From NCBI GenBank assembly GCA_021648525.1, contig JAKISP010000038.1, positions 1 to 40,596 on the forward strand: a stretch of DNA of 40,596 nt, given 5' to 3'. The notes beneath the pieces were generated by a model that worked only from the letters and a program-made list of their open reading frames with translations, was not told the origin of the DNA and made no database searches. A program made the position numbers and the translations under genes. Below, one piece after another: positions 25,295-33,706 of the stretch. The DNA comes from Gammaproteobacteria bacterium (GTDB lineage Bacteria > Pseudomonadota > Gammaproteobacteria > SZUA-140). The number at the start of each line of letters is the position of its first letter. The stretch's first letter is position 1.

Positions 25295-26294
25295 GTTCGC
25301 CACCCCATACTGGCTACTGCTGTTACCACTGCCATACCTGTTATGGCAATTCACTGCTCACACCAAAAAACCAGCGAGCATCAGCCCACGCCATCACGCA
25401 GTCGCCGCCATTCGTCATAGCCAGGCGGAACTGCTAATACAGCTTGCCAATGCAAGCCACAAGAAGGCACGCTTACCGTGGCTATGGATACTCGGCTGTG
25501 CGCTGCTGTTTATCGCGGCAGCACGCCCACAATGGCTATATAATGATGAACCAGTCAAACGCCCCGCTCACGACATGATGCTTGCCGTCGACATCTCTGG
25601 TTCGATGCTGGCACAGGACTTCATTCACGAAAATGACCTCACCAGTCGTATCGATATTTCTAAAATCATGGCGCAACAGTTTATCAAACAACGTGATGGC
25701 GACCGGGTCGGTTTAATCGCCTTTGCGGATGATGCCTTTGTCTTTATGCCGCTCACCACCGACCTGATAATGGCACACGATTTTCTCGACGAGATTCATA
25801 ACGGCCTTGCTGGTGAACGAACCGCACTGGGTGATGCCATTGCGCTCGCCGCCGACCACATGAGAGAACGCTCGGCTAAATCACGTATCCTTATTTTACT
25901 CACAGATGGCAGCCACACCACCGGACATGTCAGCCCTGAATCTGCCATACTGCTCGCACAGCAATATCAACTGCGCATCTATACCATCGGTGTCGGCACC
26001 AACAGCATGGTCGCCTTCCCACGTGGCCCCAAACAGCAACCGCTCTATACTGAGTTGCCATTAGATGAAACGCTGCTACAACGCATCGCAACAGAGACTG
26101 GCGGGCGTTACTTTCATGCCAATGATACGCAGACACTACAGGCAATATTTAATGACATCGATCAACTTGAACCCACCAACATTGATGACCCAACATTGAT
26201 TCCACGTGACGAATGGTTCTGGTTACCACTATTACTAGCATTATCACTGCTACTGCTTAATGAACGCAATACGCGGCAGCAGGTACTGCCATGA
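25287..26294 (+). CDS. batA: BatA-like VWA membrane protein
   Basis: 335 residues from ATG at 25287, which follows an AGGTGA ribosome site; a GTG nine bases earlier is less likely because family members begin MFEFATPYWLLLLPLPYLLW. Two N-terminal membrane helices flank a basic loop, then a VWA domain with an intact MIDAS, DISGSM (Asp102, Ser104, Ser106), and LLTDGSHTTG. A C-terminal helix follows WFWLPLLLALSLLLL. BatA is one of the aerotolerance (Bat) proteins. It overlaps both neighbours. Confidence 0.9.
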   Translation: MFEFATPYWLLLLPLPYLLWQFTAHTKKPASISPRHHAVAAIRHSQAELLIQLANASHKKARLPWLWILGCALLFIAAARPQWLYNDEPVKRPAHDMMLAVDISGSMLAQDFIHENDLTSRIDISKIMAQQFIKQRDGDRVGLIAFADDAFVFMPLTTDLIMAHDFLDEIHNGLAGERTALGDAIALAADHMRERSAKSRILILLTDGSHTTGHVSPESAILLAQQYQLRIYTIGVGTNSMVAFPRGPKQQPLYTELPLDETLLQRIATETGGRYFHANDTQTLQAIFNDIDQLEPTNIDDPTLIPRDEWFWLPLLLALSLLLLNERNTRQQVLP

Positions 26295-28090
26295 TAGAGC
26301 ACCTGGATCAATTAACACTGCGCCAACCCTGGTGGCTGCTACTGCTCATCGTACCGCTCGGCATCATGATGGTGCAACAGTTGCGCCCACGCAGCCATCA
26401 ACACACAACGCGACTGGCCCAGTTTATCGCCCCTAACCTATGGCGCTGGCTACTCACTCAACCTCGAAATCCACACCGCTACTCAATATCATGGTTACTA
26501 TCGGCTGCCTGGATGTTAATCGCAATCGCTGCTAGCAGTCCCCACTTTAGTGATAGCAGTGAAAAAAATATCGCGCGCAGTATCGACATTGCAGTCGTCA
26601 TTGATATTTCGCCATCAATGGCCGCGGATGATATCGCCCCAACACGCTTAACACGCGCTAAACTTGAACTGCGTGATTTCACCACTCGCCTGAAAGCAGA
26701 TCGCACCAGTCTCATTGCTTACTCAGGCAACGCCTATAAAGTACTGCCGTTAACTGCAGATCGTGACACATTACACCACTTCAGTGATGCACTGGAAACC
26801 ACGCTCACACGTAGACTCGGTTCCAACCTGGCACAGGGACTTGAACGTGCTATTCAATCACTTGCCCATAGCGAAAAAGAGGGACGGGCAATCGTACTGC
26901 TCACCGATGGTGAAAATTTTAACGCCCATGCAAACATCAACATCGCCAAACGCCTCCATAAAATTAAAATGCCATTAATGATTATGGGCGTAGGTACCTC
27001 AGCTGGCGGCATGGTGCCCAATGAAATGGGCAAACGTCTTCACTACAACGGCGAGGTAGTCGTATCACGATTAGAGGAAGAGGCATTGCAGCAACTCGCC
27101 ACCACTAGCGGTGGTGTCTACACCCCCATGAGTAATGACGATAGTGACTGGGAGTCGATCTTTCGTCAACTCGACAAACTAGAAGCTCTCAACAGTTATC
27201 GAGTCCCATATCAACCACAACAGTTCCAGTTTTTTTCATGGTTAATCGCTGCGGCCATATTACTGTTCATTATTTCCGGTATCAGGCAGCAGCGAGCCAA
27301 TCTTCTTTTGATAATACTCTCTGTATTAATACTTACCCCGCCCTCACCTGCACACGCCACATCACTCTTTGATATGTGGCATGAAAAACAGGCCTTTGAG
27401 GCGCTTTCCGAAAAACGCCATGCTGAAGCTGCTTATCGCTACAGCGAAATCGATAGTTACAATGGACAATCAGGTTATGGTGTCGCGGCATACCGACAAC
27501 AGCAGTGGCAAGTTGCCGCTGATGCATTTAGCCGTGCACTGCTATTTGCAAAAGATGATGCGCAACGTGCGCAGGCCCACTACAACCGAGGTAATGCACT
27601 CAGCCGCATTCAAAAATTCGATGATGCTGCCAACGACTTTGAAACCGCCCTGCACTTTCAAAGTAACTTCTCACACGCTGCACTTAACCTGAATCTGGTC
27701 AATCAAGCACGGATGCAACAAGGGGGTGTTCAGGAAAGTGAACTACAAAAAAAACCGCAAATAGCCGCCCATACAAGCCATGATAATGAGGCGCAACAAA
27801 GCGCATCACAATTGGCATCAACCAGTCAACAGAGTGAACAACGTAACCCACAAAACCAACCAGAGACAGGCGATCACTCTTCTGCCAAAGCCCAACAACA
27901 GACAACGAGTAACGAGCAGCCATCAGCGTTGCCAACGGGTCAAGATGGCGACACTCAGTCAATCAACTGGGACAATGCACTACAACAGGCACAGGCAATC
28001 AACAAACGGCTCGGGCATACGTTCATGAAACAGCGTTTCTCTTTACAAGAAGAAGGTATCAAATTAAAGGCAGAGGAAAAACCGTGGTAA
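26291..28090 (+). CDS. BatB VWA protein fused to BatC-type TPR domain
   Basis: 599 residues. The first 340 residues resemble BatB: two N-terminal membrane helices, VWA MIDAS DISPSM (Asp105, Ser107, Ser109), LLTDGENFN, and a helix at about 315-350. Residues about 360-480 contain TPR repeats (HAEAAYRYSEID, QVAADAFSRALLF, YNRGNALSRIQKFDDAANDF), the BatC part, then a Gln/Ser/Thr-rich low-complexity stretch to about 570. In Bacteroides BatB and BatC are separate genes; fusion is common in proteobacteria. It overlaps batA by four bases. Confidence 0.88.
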   Translation: MIEHLDQLTLRQPWWLLLLIVPLGIMMVQQLRPRSHQHTTRLAQFIAPNLWRWLLTQPRNPHRYSISWLLSAAWMLIAIAASSPHFSDSSEKNIARSIDIAVVIDISPSMAADDIAPTRLTRAKLELRDFTTRLKADRTSLIAYSGNAYKVLPLTADRDTLHHFSDALETTLTRRLGSNLAQGLERAIQSLAHSEKEGRAIVLLTDGENFNAHANINIAKRLHKIKMPLMIMGVGTSAGGMVPNEMGKRLHYNGEVVVSRLEEEALQQLATTSGGVYTPMSNDDSDWESIFRQLDKLEALNSYRVPYQPQQFQFFSWLIAAAILLFIISGIRQQRANLLLIILSVLILTPPSPAHATSLFDMWHEKQAFEALSEKRHAEAAYRYSEIDSYNGQSGYGVAAYRQQQWQVAADAFSRALLFAKDDAQRAQAHYNRGNALSRIQKFDDAANDFETALHFQSNFSHAALNLNLVNQARMQQGGVQESELQKKPQIAAHTSHDNEAQQSASQLASTSQQSEQRNPQNQPETGDHSSAKAQQQTTSNEQPSALPTGQDGDTQSINWDNALQQAQAINKRLGHTFMKQRFSLQEEGIKLKAEEKPW

Positions 28091-29712
28091 GGCATCATCT
28101 ATTCCCTGTAGTGGTTACACTGTTGCTTGCGCTCTTTAATACCGTGCTAAGCGCCGCGACACTTGAAGCGCACGTCGATAAAAAACAGCTCATTATCAGT
28201 GAGCACATCACCTTAACGCTCGCATTAATCAATAGCGATACACGCCTGCGCGCACAGGGTATCGACCCCAACATTGACCTGACCCTGTTAACGGATAACT
28301 TTGAACTGAGTATTCCACAGGCAAGTAATCGTTATAGCCCGTTCAGAAATCGAGGACGCTCCAGCTCAGAAGTGACCGTCACGCTGTTTCCCAAAAGAGC
28401 AGGCGAACTCACCATTCCCCCCTTTACGGTCGATGGCGAAAGCTCAAAACCGATCATCATCACGGTGCTGCCAACAAGCGTTGAAAACAGACCACTCGCA
28501 TTTACTCGAAGCGGTGCTATAAAGAGCGCGCTCTGGTTACGCGAACAGACCATTGTCTATCTCGATCTTTACCACCGCGTTGAACTCAAGAGTGCAAAAC
28601 TGGGCGGCCCGATTGAAAGCGAACCAAAACTACAGATTCAGCTGAATCAGCTACCCCAGTCTGATCGTACCGAAGAACATAATGGTGTCAGCTATAACGT
28701 GACTCGTACCGCCTGGGCAGTTGCACCCGCCATTAATCAAACCATTCATTTATATCTGCCTGATGCCTGGGTTGAAACAGCCACGGGTGAACAGCTGCGC
28801 TTCCCCTTTAATGACATCACAATCGAGGCAATGCCACTACCTGAAGAGGTGCCACCCCATGCCATCATTGGAAAACCGCTGTTAACACAATCAACCATTA
28901 ACCATGAGATCACTCAACACCAGAGCTTTCAACTATTGATCACATTGCAGGCGGCAACAAGCCTTATTAACCTTTCACCAACACCCCCATCTATCCAGTT
29001 TCCGGCAGGGCTAAAGGTCTACTCAGAAAGTGACACACGTAAAATTGTAGCGGGAAGCCTTGATGGCAGTAGCACCGTCACCTACCGTTACTTCATCATG
29101 CCATTACAAGCGGGGGCCTATCGTATTCCCGATGTAACGATCCCCTATTTTGATCCAGAACGCTCTGCCATGTCACAGGTAACACTAGTCGGACAGCAAT
29201 TCACCGTCATTTCAGCACCGCTGCCAGTTGCTCAAAATACGCCTGCCAGTGAGAAATTGCCCATTCAGACATTCGCAGAAAATGAGCCCACGAATTCAGC
29301 ATTATCCTGGCAATTGGCCACATTCATTATTACCCTCGCATGGTTAACCACCGCATTAATCTGGTGGCATCAACATCAGCATCACCGTGCTACTAAAATA
29401 GAATTCGTTCAATCAACACCGTCGGTAGAAGACACGATCCACCCATTACAAACCCAGCTGTTAGCAGCATTCGACACACGTACGCTCGACCAGGGGCGAC
29501 AGCAGTGGGAAGCTCTGCACGGAGTAGATGATGCAATGCGCGCCACTATCATCCAGGTACAACAGCACTACTACAGCCAACAAAAAAGTGATCAGGCTAA
29601 CGAACATTTACAAAAACAGGTCAACAGTCTTTTACAGAAGATTAAGAAAAAACAGATCATAGAAGATCATAGCGATAGCTGGCGACCCGAGGCATTTACA
29701 GCAAAAAAGTGA
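28084..29712 (+). CDS. batD: BatD-like oxygen tolerance protein
   Basis: 542 residues. Signal peptide, then tandem Ig-like periplasmic domains beginning with AHVDKKQLIISEHITLTLAL and including GIDPNIDLTLLTDNFEL and the FPKRAGELTIPPFTVDG motif, which marks BatD. A C-terminal membrane helix (about 409-430) is followed by a cytosolic tail with Gln/Lys-rich helices. BatD is a large surface component expected to contact BatA and BatB. It overlaps batB by seven bases and ends the operon. No strong terminator follows. Confidence 0.88.
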   Translation: MVRHHLFPVVVTLLLALFNTVLSAATLEAHVDKKQLIISEHITLTLALINSDTRLRAQGIDPNIDLTLLTDNFELSIPQASNRYSPFRNRGRSSSEVTVTLFPKRAGELTIPPFTVDGESSKPIIITVLPTSVENRPLAFTRSGAIKSALWLREQTIVYLDLYHRVELKSAKLGGPIESEPKLQIQLNQLPQSDRTEEHNGVSYNVTRTAWAVAPAINQTIHLYLPDAWVETATGEQLRFPFNDITIEAMPLPEEVPPHAIIGKPLLTQSTINHEITQHQSFQLLITLQAATSLINLSPTPPSIQFPAGLKVYSESDTRKIVAGSLDGSSTVTYRYFIMPLQAGAYRIPDVTIPYFDPERSAMSQVTLVGQQFTVISAPLPVAQNTPASEKLPIQTFAENEPTNSALSWQLATFIITLAWLTTALIWWHQHQHHRATKIEFVQSTPSVEDTIHPLQTQLLAAFDTRTLDQGRQQWEALHGVDDAMRATIIQVQQHYYSQQKSDQANEHLQKQVNSLLQKIKKKQIIEDHSDSWRPEAFTAKK

Positions 29713-29804
29713 TCAGCCTTCTTTTTACTGATGCGACACGACACTCGCACTTAACCCCATAAAAATGGTACCGTGACAGATTATTTTACAGAAGAGAAAG
29801 CACT

Positions 29805-30011
29805 ATGGCTGATAAAAAATATACAGGCATGTCACTAACTGACCGCCTCACTAACGCTGGCGCATTAGATGCATTTTCAAAAGCGCTACTTGAAAAAAAT
29901 GAAACTGCCGCATTAACGCTACTCATCAACGTCGAATTCACACATGAGCAAGCGAGCGACACAGTGAAGAGTCTTTTGCTCGACCCTAATAGTTATCGTA
30001 ACTTTAGTTAA
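29805..30011 (+). CDS. Small conserved-type hypothetical protein, 68 aa
   Basis: A 68-residue acidic soluble protein: MADKKYTGMSLTDRLTNAG, then amphipathic helices with LDAFSKALLEKNETAALTLL and HEQASDTVKSLLLDP. GAAGAGAAAG precedes the ATG. It has regular codon use and no signal or membrane part. No family is recognised. It lies 92 bases after batD on the same strand and may be a separate transcript. Confidence 0.6.
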   Translation: MADKKYTGMSLTDRLTNAGALDAFSKALLEKNETAALTLLINVEFTHEQASDTVKSLLLDPNSYRNFS

Positions 30012-30145
30012 AATAGAAATGAAAAAAGCATATCAACTCTCTTTTTTCGATAACCGCTTCCACAGCTCAAGGTAATAGTTATAATTCTCGGATTTGAGAA
30101 AACAGGCTTCACGATTAGTACCACATTACACGATATGACACAGAT

Positions 30146-30162
30146 AACCTACGGTGCAGGTT
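30146..30162. promoter_or_regulatory. Short dyad upstream of the His-rich outer membrane gene
   Basis: AACCT (30146-30150) and AGGTT (30158-30162) are perfect 5-base arms around a 7-base spacer, about 240 bases before the 30404 start. A second imperfect dyad (GACAA/TTGTC) lies at about 30316-30326. Either could be a regulator site; no specific family can be named. The rest of 30012-30403 holds no gene I can support. Confidence 0.25.
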
Positions 30163-30403
30163 CCAGCTCTTCTTAGCATTACACTTCCTTTGCTGCATCT
30201 GAATCTTCAATTAATCTTAGATCAAGATAATACTGAACAGGTCACCGATTAATTCTTAATCTTTCACCTCCGCTCCTACCCAGGGCCAGATCAACTGCGA
30301 CATTACACCGCACGTGACAATTTGTCGCATTCTACTGACATCAATAATTCAGTATCATCATCTTAATAGTATCTTTAATTTTACATCCGCAAGGAAAATA
30401 ATA

Positions 30404-31411
30404 ATGTATAAGGCTAAACAAAAGGCTCTTCTGTCTTTTTTAATACTACCCATTTTTATGCCGTTCTCTTATGCAGACCACCCTTCCACAACATTCGGTG
30501 CCAATCAGGCAGGGCCTTTAATAACCATTCCAGCCAGTGGCATTGGTGCTGGAACATGGTCAACTAGCTTCCGCACTGAGCGCATCAATTTTTCACCATT
30601 GTCAGATACAGTGCTCAAACAGGCCGCTCATAATGCTGAAGACATTCATAGTATCAACTCGTTAACCACTCATTATATTGGCCTTGCCTTCGGTGTTAGT
30701 GATACGTTGACCCTCGGACTCACCATTCCCTATGTAAACAGGAAAGCGATTCGCTCCGGTGAATTACATGCCGATCATGCAGAAGTTCACACACACCAGG
30801 ACTCAGAAGGCATGGGGGATAGCACCCTGCTTGCGCTTTACCAACTCAGCCCATTAAATGACACAAATACAAAATTCGCTCTACTAGCAGGATTACAACT
30901 ACCCACCGGTGATGATGATCTCTCAGAAGCAGGCACTCTGTTTGAAGGCGAGTTTCAACCAGGCAGTGGCGCATGGCATCCCATGATCGGTATCGCTGCT
31001 AGCCGCACGTCAGGGCGCGGTAATTTTGATGCCAACCTGCTCTACTTACATACCCGGAAAGGATCACAGAACACCCGTATTGGCCGTCTACTCAACTACA
31101 ATCTCGCATGGTCTTATCGATTCAAAATGGAAACACCCAGCGATGATCATGATCACAGCAGCCATCAACATATTTCCTGGGATGCAATCCTTGAATTAAA
31201 CGGCGAACTCCGTGCTAAAAATGAAGCGCATGAAACCAGATCAGTACATAGTGGTGGCAACTTAATCTATCTATCACCTGGGGTTCGTATCACATTAGCA
31301 GACAGATGGAATTTATACACGTCGATCAGCATCCCAGTACTTGATGATTCAAATGGCACGCAGGCAGCTGTCGACTACCGGACAAATATTGGACTATCTG
31401 CAAGCTTCTAA
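30404..31411 (+). CDS. Outer-membrane transporter-like beta-barrel with His-rich loops
   Basis: 335 residues from ATG at 30404, preceded by AAGGA; a start 90 bases earlier would put a long odd extension before the signal peptide (MYKAKQKALLSFLILPIF, cleaved after YA). The mature part alternates beta-strands (LGLTIPYVNRKAI, FALLAGLQLPTGDDDL) and ends in the aromatic SASF typical of outer-membrane barrels. It resembles the MetA-pathway/TMEM 'transporter' family seen beside metal or hydrocarbon systems. Two loops are His/Asp-rich (HADHAEVHTHQDS and DDHDHSSHQH), suggesting metal binding (inference). Confidence 0.75.
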   Translation: MYKAKQKALLSFLILPIFMPFSYADHPSTTFGANQAGPLITIPASGIGAGTWSTSFRTERINFSPLSDTVLKQAAHNAEDIHSINSLTTHYIGLAFGVSDTLTLGLTIPYVNRKAIRSGELHADHAEVHTHQDSEGMGDSTLLALYQLSPLNDTNTKFALLAGLQLPTGDDDLSEAGTLFEGEFQPGSGAWHPMIGIAASRTSGRGNFDANLLYLHTRKGSQNTRIGRLLNYNLAWSYRFKMETPSDDHDHSSHQHISWDAILELNGELRAKNEAHETRSVHSGGNLIYLSPGVRITLADRWNLYTSISIPVLDDSNGTQAAVDYRTNIGLSASF

Positions 31412-31499
31412 CTCACATATCTATCAAGCACGAGGAATATACCCGTAGCGATTCGCTCCGGGCATGTCCCTTTCAATCCTTAAAGGTGTATTTTCATCC

Positions 31500-31530
31500 C
31501 TAAAATGGGCCTTTTAAGGCTCTATTTTAG
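31500..31530 (+). terminator. Hairpin after the outer membrane gene
   Basis: CTAAAAT (31500-31506) pairs with ATTTTAG (31524-31530) and GCC (31509-31511) with GGC (31518-31520) in a 31-base hairpin 89 bases after the stop. There is no U-run, so it is a weak terminator candidate. The remaining gap to 31801 has no gene or promoter I can support. Confidence 0.3.
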
Positions 31531-31801
31531 CCCCTTATACTGTTCATACCAGGAGTGGTTTAGATCCGAACCGAATCGAGAAGGGTGCGGTGAGGGATGC
31601 TTCCCAGTTGGAGAAAGGGTAATTCGTCCGTTTTTGTTGCTCGCCTGTATCGTGCAAAAATCTCAAAATATATGTGAATATTAACGTGATAGATAAAATT
31701 TTCTGGAGTATTCTTGGCAGAAGCGAATCATAAGCTGTTTGTGAACGGGATAACACTGCCATGGAGGGCGGCCACTATTTCATTTTAATAAGGATACTCG
31801 G

Positions 31802-33706
31802 ATGTTCGGCGCGGGGTGTAATAGTCATCATAAAAAGCCAGTACTATGGTTTATTTTGATGGCATGTTTTTGCATATCGGGGGTTTCTGCTGGGGTTTAT
31901 GCGCAGGAAAACAGTGTTGAATCCGTTTCTACACAGACCATCACCTCTTATGTATCCCGTGCAGCGCGGGCGAAACAACAGGGTCAATGGTTACTAGCAG
32001 CACAGGCACTGGCGGATGCCGCACGACTCACATTGAAAAATGGCCAGTGGGATAAAGCAAAAGAGCTGGCTTACCAGGCACTGTCTATCCCTCATGATGG
32101 CCTGACACCACATGAAACCGCTTATTTATTGATCAATCTCGGCCGCACTCTGGCACAGATTGATGAACAACTTAACGATCCCAGCCACAGCTTACGTTTA
32201 CAGGCCTTCCACCTGTTTAACAAGGCCACAAAAATGGCCACTCGGGCTAATGATATTAAAGCTCTCTCTTACGCGCTGGGTTATACCGGCGAGCTTTTTG
32301 AAACTGAGAAACGCTACCCGGAAGCCTTGACCTTCACCCGTAGGGCCATTTTCCATGCGCAACAGGCCGACGCAACGCAGTCGATGTTTCTGTGGCAATG
32401 GCAAAGAGGTCGATTGCTGGCGGCATCCGGTCAGCGCAGTGTAGCGGTGGATGCCTATCGGCAGGCCATTAAGCTATTACCCAGTTTTTCTTTATCATCA
32501 ATGGGTGAAATTTCCACCGAGCGACTCTATTTGCAGTTGGTCGATCTGTTGTTAAAAGAGGCACAGCAGAGTCGGGACAATATAACAAAGGCCACGCTGT
32601 TACGTTCTGTGCGAGATTTGGTGGAGCAGATGAAAGCCGCGGAGTTACGCGACTATTTTCAGGATGAATGTGTCGATAAGTTGCAGGCAAAGGTCAAAGA
32701 TGTCAGTAAAGTATCCGCCACCGCCGTCGTGATTTACCCAATAATGCTTGAAGATCGGCTGGAGCTGCTGCTGGATTTCCCCAGTGGTGAGATGAAACGT
32801 TACAGTGTACCGGTTGACAACAATACGCTTTCTGCTGAAATTCACCGCTTTCGCCGCCTGCTGGAAAAACGCACCACGAACCAGTATCGCCCCCACGGAG
32901 AACAGCTATATGAGTGGTTGATCGCCCCATTTAAAAATGAGCTGGAATCTTTAAGTATTGATACCCTGGTATTCGTTCCAGATGGTGCGTTACGCACTAT
33001 CCCGATCGCAGCACTTTATGATGGTGAGCAGTTTTTAATCGAAAAATATGCTATCGCAACCACCCCGGGGGTGAAGCTGACTGACCCAGCACCACTGAAT
33101 CGTCGCCAGATTAAGCCACTCTATGTCGGGTTAAGCCGATCTGTACAGGGGTTTCCCGCGCTTGAGTCTGTCCCTGAAGAGCTAAAGGGCATCAATGATC
33201 TATATGATGGCAAGTTGTTGCTGGATGAAGACTTTACGCAAACTCAATTCAAAGATGCACTGGCCGACAGACAACTCAATGTGCTGCATATCGCGACGCA
33301 TGGAAAGTTTTCGGGTAATGCAGATAGCAGTTTCATCCTGACTTATGACGGTCGTTTGAGCATGAATCAGCTGGCAGAACAGATCGGGATGTTCAAGTTC
33401 AGGAAACGACCTCTGGAACTGCTGGTGCTGAGTGCCTGCGAAACGGCTCAGGGTGATGAGCGGGCAGCACTGGGGTTATCGGGCATGGCGATAAAAGCAG
33501 GTGCGCGCAGTGTGGTGGGTACGTTATGGAAAGTGGATGATATTGCGGCATCACAACTGATTCGTGATTTTTACCGACAGTTGCAAGACCCGCAAGCATC
33601 GCGCGCTGTCGCGATGCAGCGCGCCCAGCAGGCGATGTTAAACGATATGCGTTTCCGCCACCCGGGTTACTGGTCAGCCTATCTGCTCATTAATGGCTGG
33701 TTATAA
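31802..33706 (+). CDS. Secreted TPR-CHAT domain (caspase-like) protein
   Basis: 634 residues. A signal peptide or anchor (about 13-35, ending VYAQE) sends it to the periplasm. TPR-like helical repeats follow (about 45-260). The C-terminal CHAT domain starts around 380 (VFVPDGALRTIPIAALYDG) and holds the catalytic dyad: His500 in HIATHGKF and Cys546 in LSACETAQGDE, then KAGARSVVGTLWKVDD. CHAT proteins are clan CD cysteine peptidases related to separase and caspase. Export is common for CHAT proteins next to TPS exoproteins. RBS AAGGA sits seven bases before the ATG. It overlaps the cyclase gene. Whether it cleaves is untested; the dyad is intact. Confidence 0.9.
   Translation: MFGAGCNSHHKKPVLWFILMACFCISGVSAGVYAQENSVESVSTQTITSYVSRAARAKQQGQWLLAAQALADAARLTLKNGQWDKAKELAYQALSIPHDGLTPHETAYLLINLGRTLAQIDEQLNDPSHSLRLQAFHLFNKATKMATRANDIKALSYALGYTGELFETEKRYPEALTFTRRAIFHAQQADATQSMFLWQWQRGRLLAASGQRSVAVDAYRQAIKLLPSFSLSSMGEISTERLYLQLVDLLLKEAQQSRDNITKATLLRSVRDLVEQMKAAELRDYFQDECVDKLQAKVKDVSKVSATAVVIYPIMLEDRLELLLDFPSGEMKRYSVPVDNNTLSAEIHRFRRLLEKRTTNQYRPHGEQLYEWLIAPFKNELESLSIDTLVFVPDGALRTIPIAALYDGEQFLIEKYAIATTPGVKLTDPAPLNRRQIKPLYVGLSRSVQGFPALESVPEELKGINDLYDGKLLLDEDFTQTQFKDALADRQLNVLHIATHGKFSGNADSSFILTYDGRLSMNQLAEQIGMFKFRKRPLELLVLSACETAQGDERAALGLSGMAIKAGARSVVGTLWKVDDIAASQLIRDFYRQLQDPQASRAVAMQRAQQAMLNDMRFRHPGYWSAYLLINGWL

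Noticed and set aside
30021-30048. GAAAAAAG/CTTTTTTC inverted repeat after the 68-aa gene
   Set aside because: Eight A:T-rich pairs with a 12-base loop make a weak stem; no clear terminator structure, so not called.
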